Shown here: piece by piece, positions 14,974 through 15,611 of the stretch
Numbering within the stretch: the stretch's first letter is position 1
Layout: each line of letters opens with the position of its first letter
Assembly: GCA_004369085.1 (NCBI GenBank)
Contig: ML210384.1
Span: 24,684 to 40,294 of the forward strand
Source of the DNA: Coprinopsis marcescibilis
Lineage: Eukaryota; Basidiomycota; Agaricomycetes; Agaricales; Psathyrellaceae
Direction of reading: 5' to 3'
Length of the DNA: 15,611 bases
Program-made: the position numbers and the translations under genes
The notes under the pieces: model-generated
The model's database searches: none
Told to the model about the DNA's origin: nothing
What the model saw: only the letters and a program-made list of their open reading frames with translations

Positions 14974-15611
14974 CAGTGGCCAACAAAACCGTTCGCATGT
15001 TTTGCACTTTTGAGATAAATGCTTTACAGCATAGGAAGGAAATTATGTAAAATACCAGAAATAATATATGCACTAGATAAGCCTTTGATCTAATGCTGTG
15101 CACAATTTCAAGTTCCCACACCCATATTTGGCAGGTGAGTCCCATAGCACAAACTTGCAAGTCATGTGAACGGTTTTGTTGCACAAGTTTTTTTGAGGTA
15201 ATTATTGTAATTTAGTACTTAGTATAGCCTCCTTTTGCCCTAATTACAGCTGCAAGTCTTCTAGGCATGCTTTCTATGAGGTTCTGACATACTTCCACTG
15301 AAATCTTTTCCCATTCCTCCTGTACTTGGTCCCACAGCTCAGCAATACTTTGGGCTGGTTCTTTGTACTCTCCCAAACGGACCATGAGGTGGTTCCAGAG
15401 GTGTTCAATGGGGTTGAGGTCTGGAGACTGTGCTGGCCATATCATAGTTGTCATTCCAAGGTCCTGGAGACACTGCTTAGCCAGTTTTGAAGTGTGTTTG
15501 GGTCATTGTCTTGCTGAAAAATCATGTCTTCTGAGTCCAGATTGTAAAATTCAAGGGTTTGCTGAAGTTCATCTCTGAGAATGTCAGTGTACAATTCAGC
15601 ATTCATCTTAC
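14974..15611 (-). mobile_element. Tc1/mariner element, 3' end, continuing past the window
   Basis: The terminus CAGTGGCCAACAAAACCG starts at 14974 right after TA (14972-14973), the duplicated target of Tc1/mariner elements. The element is on the minus strand, with the transposase stop at 15212-15214 and a 238-bp 3' non-coding part. Inside that part, 15163-15181 is an inverted copy of the terminal segment 14981-14999, with one mismatch in 19. The element interrupts the RT of LINE copy 2 and is therefore the youngest insertion of this nest. The other end is outside the window. Confidence 0.88.
15212..15611 (-). pseudogene. Tc1-type DD34E transposase, C-terminal part, frameshifted
   Basis: Read on the minus strand from the window edge: N-A-E-L-Y-T-D-I-L, then D-M-I-F-Q-Q-D-N-D-P (second catalytic Asp). 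After a one-base shift near 15498-15501 it continues T-S-K-L-A-K-Q-C-L-Q-D-L-G, then W-P-A-Q-S-P-D-L-N-P-I-E-H-L-W and R-A-K-G-G-Y-T-K-Y to TAA. The third acidic residue is the E of N-P-I-E. Allowing for the shift, 34 residues separate D and E, so this is a DD34E (Tc1) transposase. Without the shift the Q-Q-D-N frame ends at a TGA near 15453. The enzyme would cut and paste the element at TA sites. The N-terminal HTH domains are outside the window. Confidence 0.88.

Noticed and set aside
1..15611. CRISPR arrays, bacterial operons or riboswitches
   Set aside because: No spaced direct repeats of CRISPR type; introns and element families are eukaryotic.

Overview
This window looks like a transposon-rich, gene-poor stretch of a fungal genome, most likely a basidiomycete (Agaricomycetes). 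The clues are introns of about 50 bp with GTATGT or GTGCGT donors, a fungal-type RepHel Helitron, Ty1/Copia remnants, LINEs that encode a C-terminal RNase H domain, and a Tc1/mariner DD34E element. The organism call is an inference; no rRNA or diagnostic housekeeping gene is present.

Layout. 1-1956: left-edge debris. It holds the end of a Copia-type LTR with an AC microsatellite, a plus-strand Copia gag-protease remnant (DTGA motif), two blocks of degenerate CATGGC/GCACGG repeats and a short acidic coding remnant. 1957-2274 plus 9438-9737: an unrecognised open reading frame split in two. 2275-9437: a 7,163-bp Helitron with both ends visible (A|TC at the left; a 7-bp hairpin, CTAG and a following T at the right). 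Removing the Helitron rejoins the split frame in phase. Inside it lie a broken RepHel gene (HUH Rep plus Pif1-type helicase; nonsense codons and a changed motif VI arginine) and a downstream spliced gene predicted to carry an OB-fold, possibly the Helitron's own RPA/SSB-like protein. 9763-9836: a tRNA-like sequence with a perfect B box. 9898-10164: a 22-bp minisatellite.

10194 to the window end is a nest of elements. A minus-strand Copia element (3' LTR, polypurine tract and the end of pol) was invaded by two related LINE copies in opposite orientation. The first (10957-12182) has a poly(A) tail and a 15-bp target-site duplication, and splits the Copia RNase H codons exactly. The second (12580-14973, minus strand) carries RT and RNase H. 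The second LINE was itself hit by a minus-strand Tc1/mariner element (14974 to beyond 15611). The order of events is therefore Copia, then the LINEs, then Tc1.

Nearly every recognisable gene here is decayed, and many of the damaging changes are C:G to T:A transitions. The points most worth checking are the OB-fold gene carried by the Helitron, the exact Helitron excision footprint inside an unknown ORF, and the inverted pair of LINE copies.
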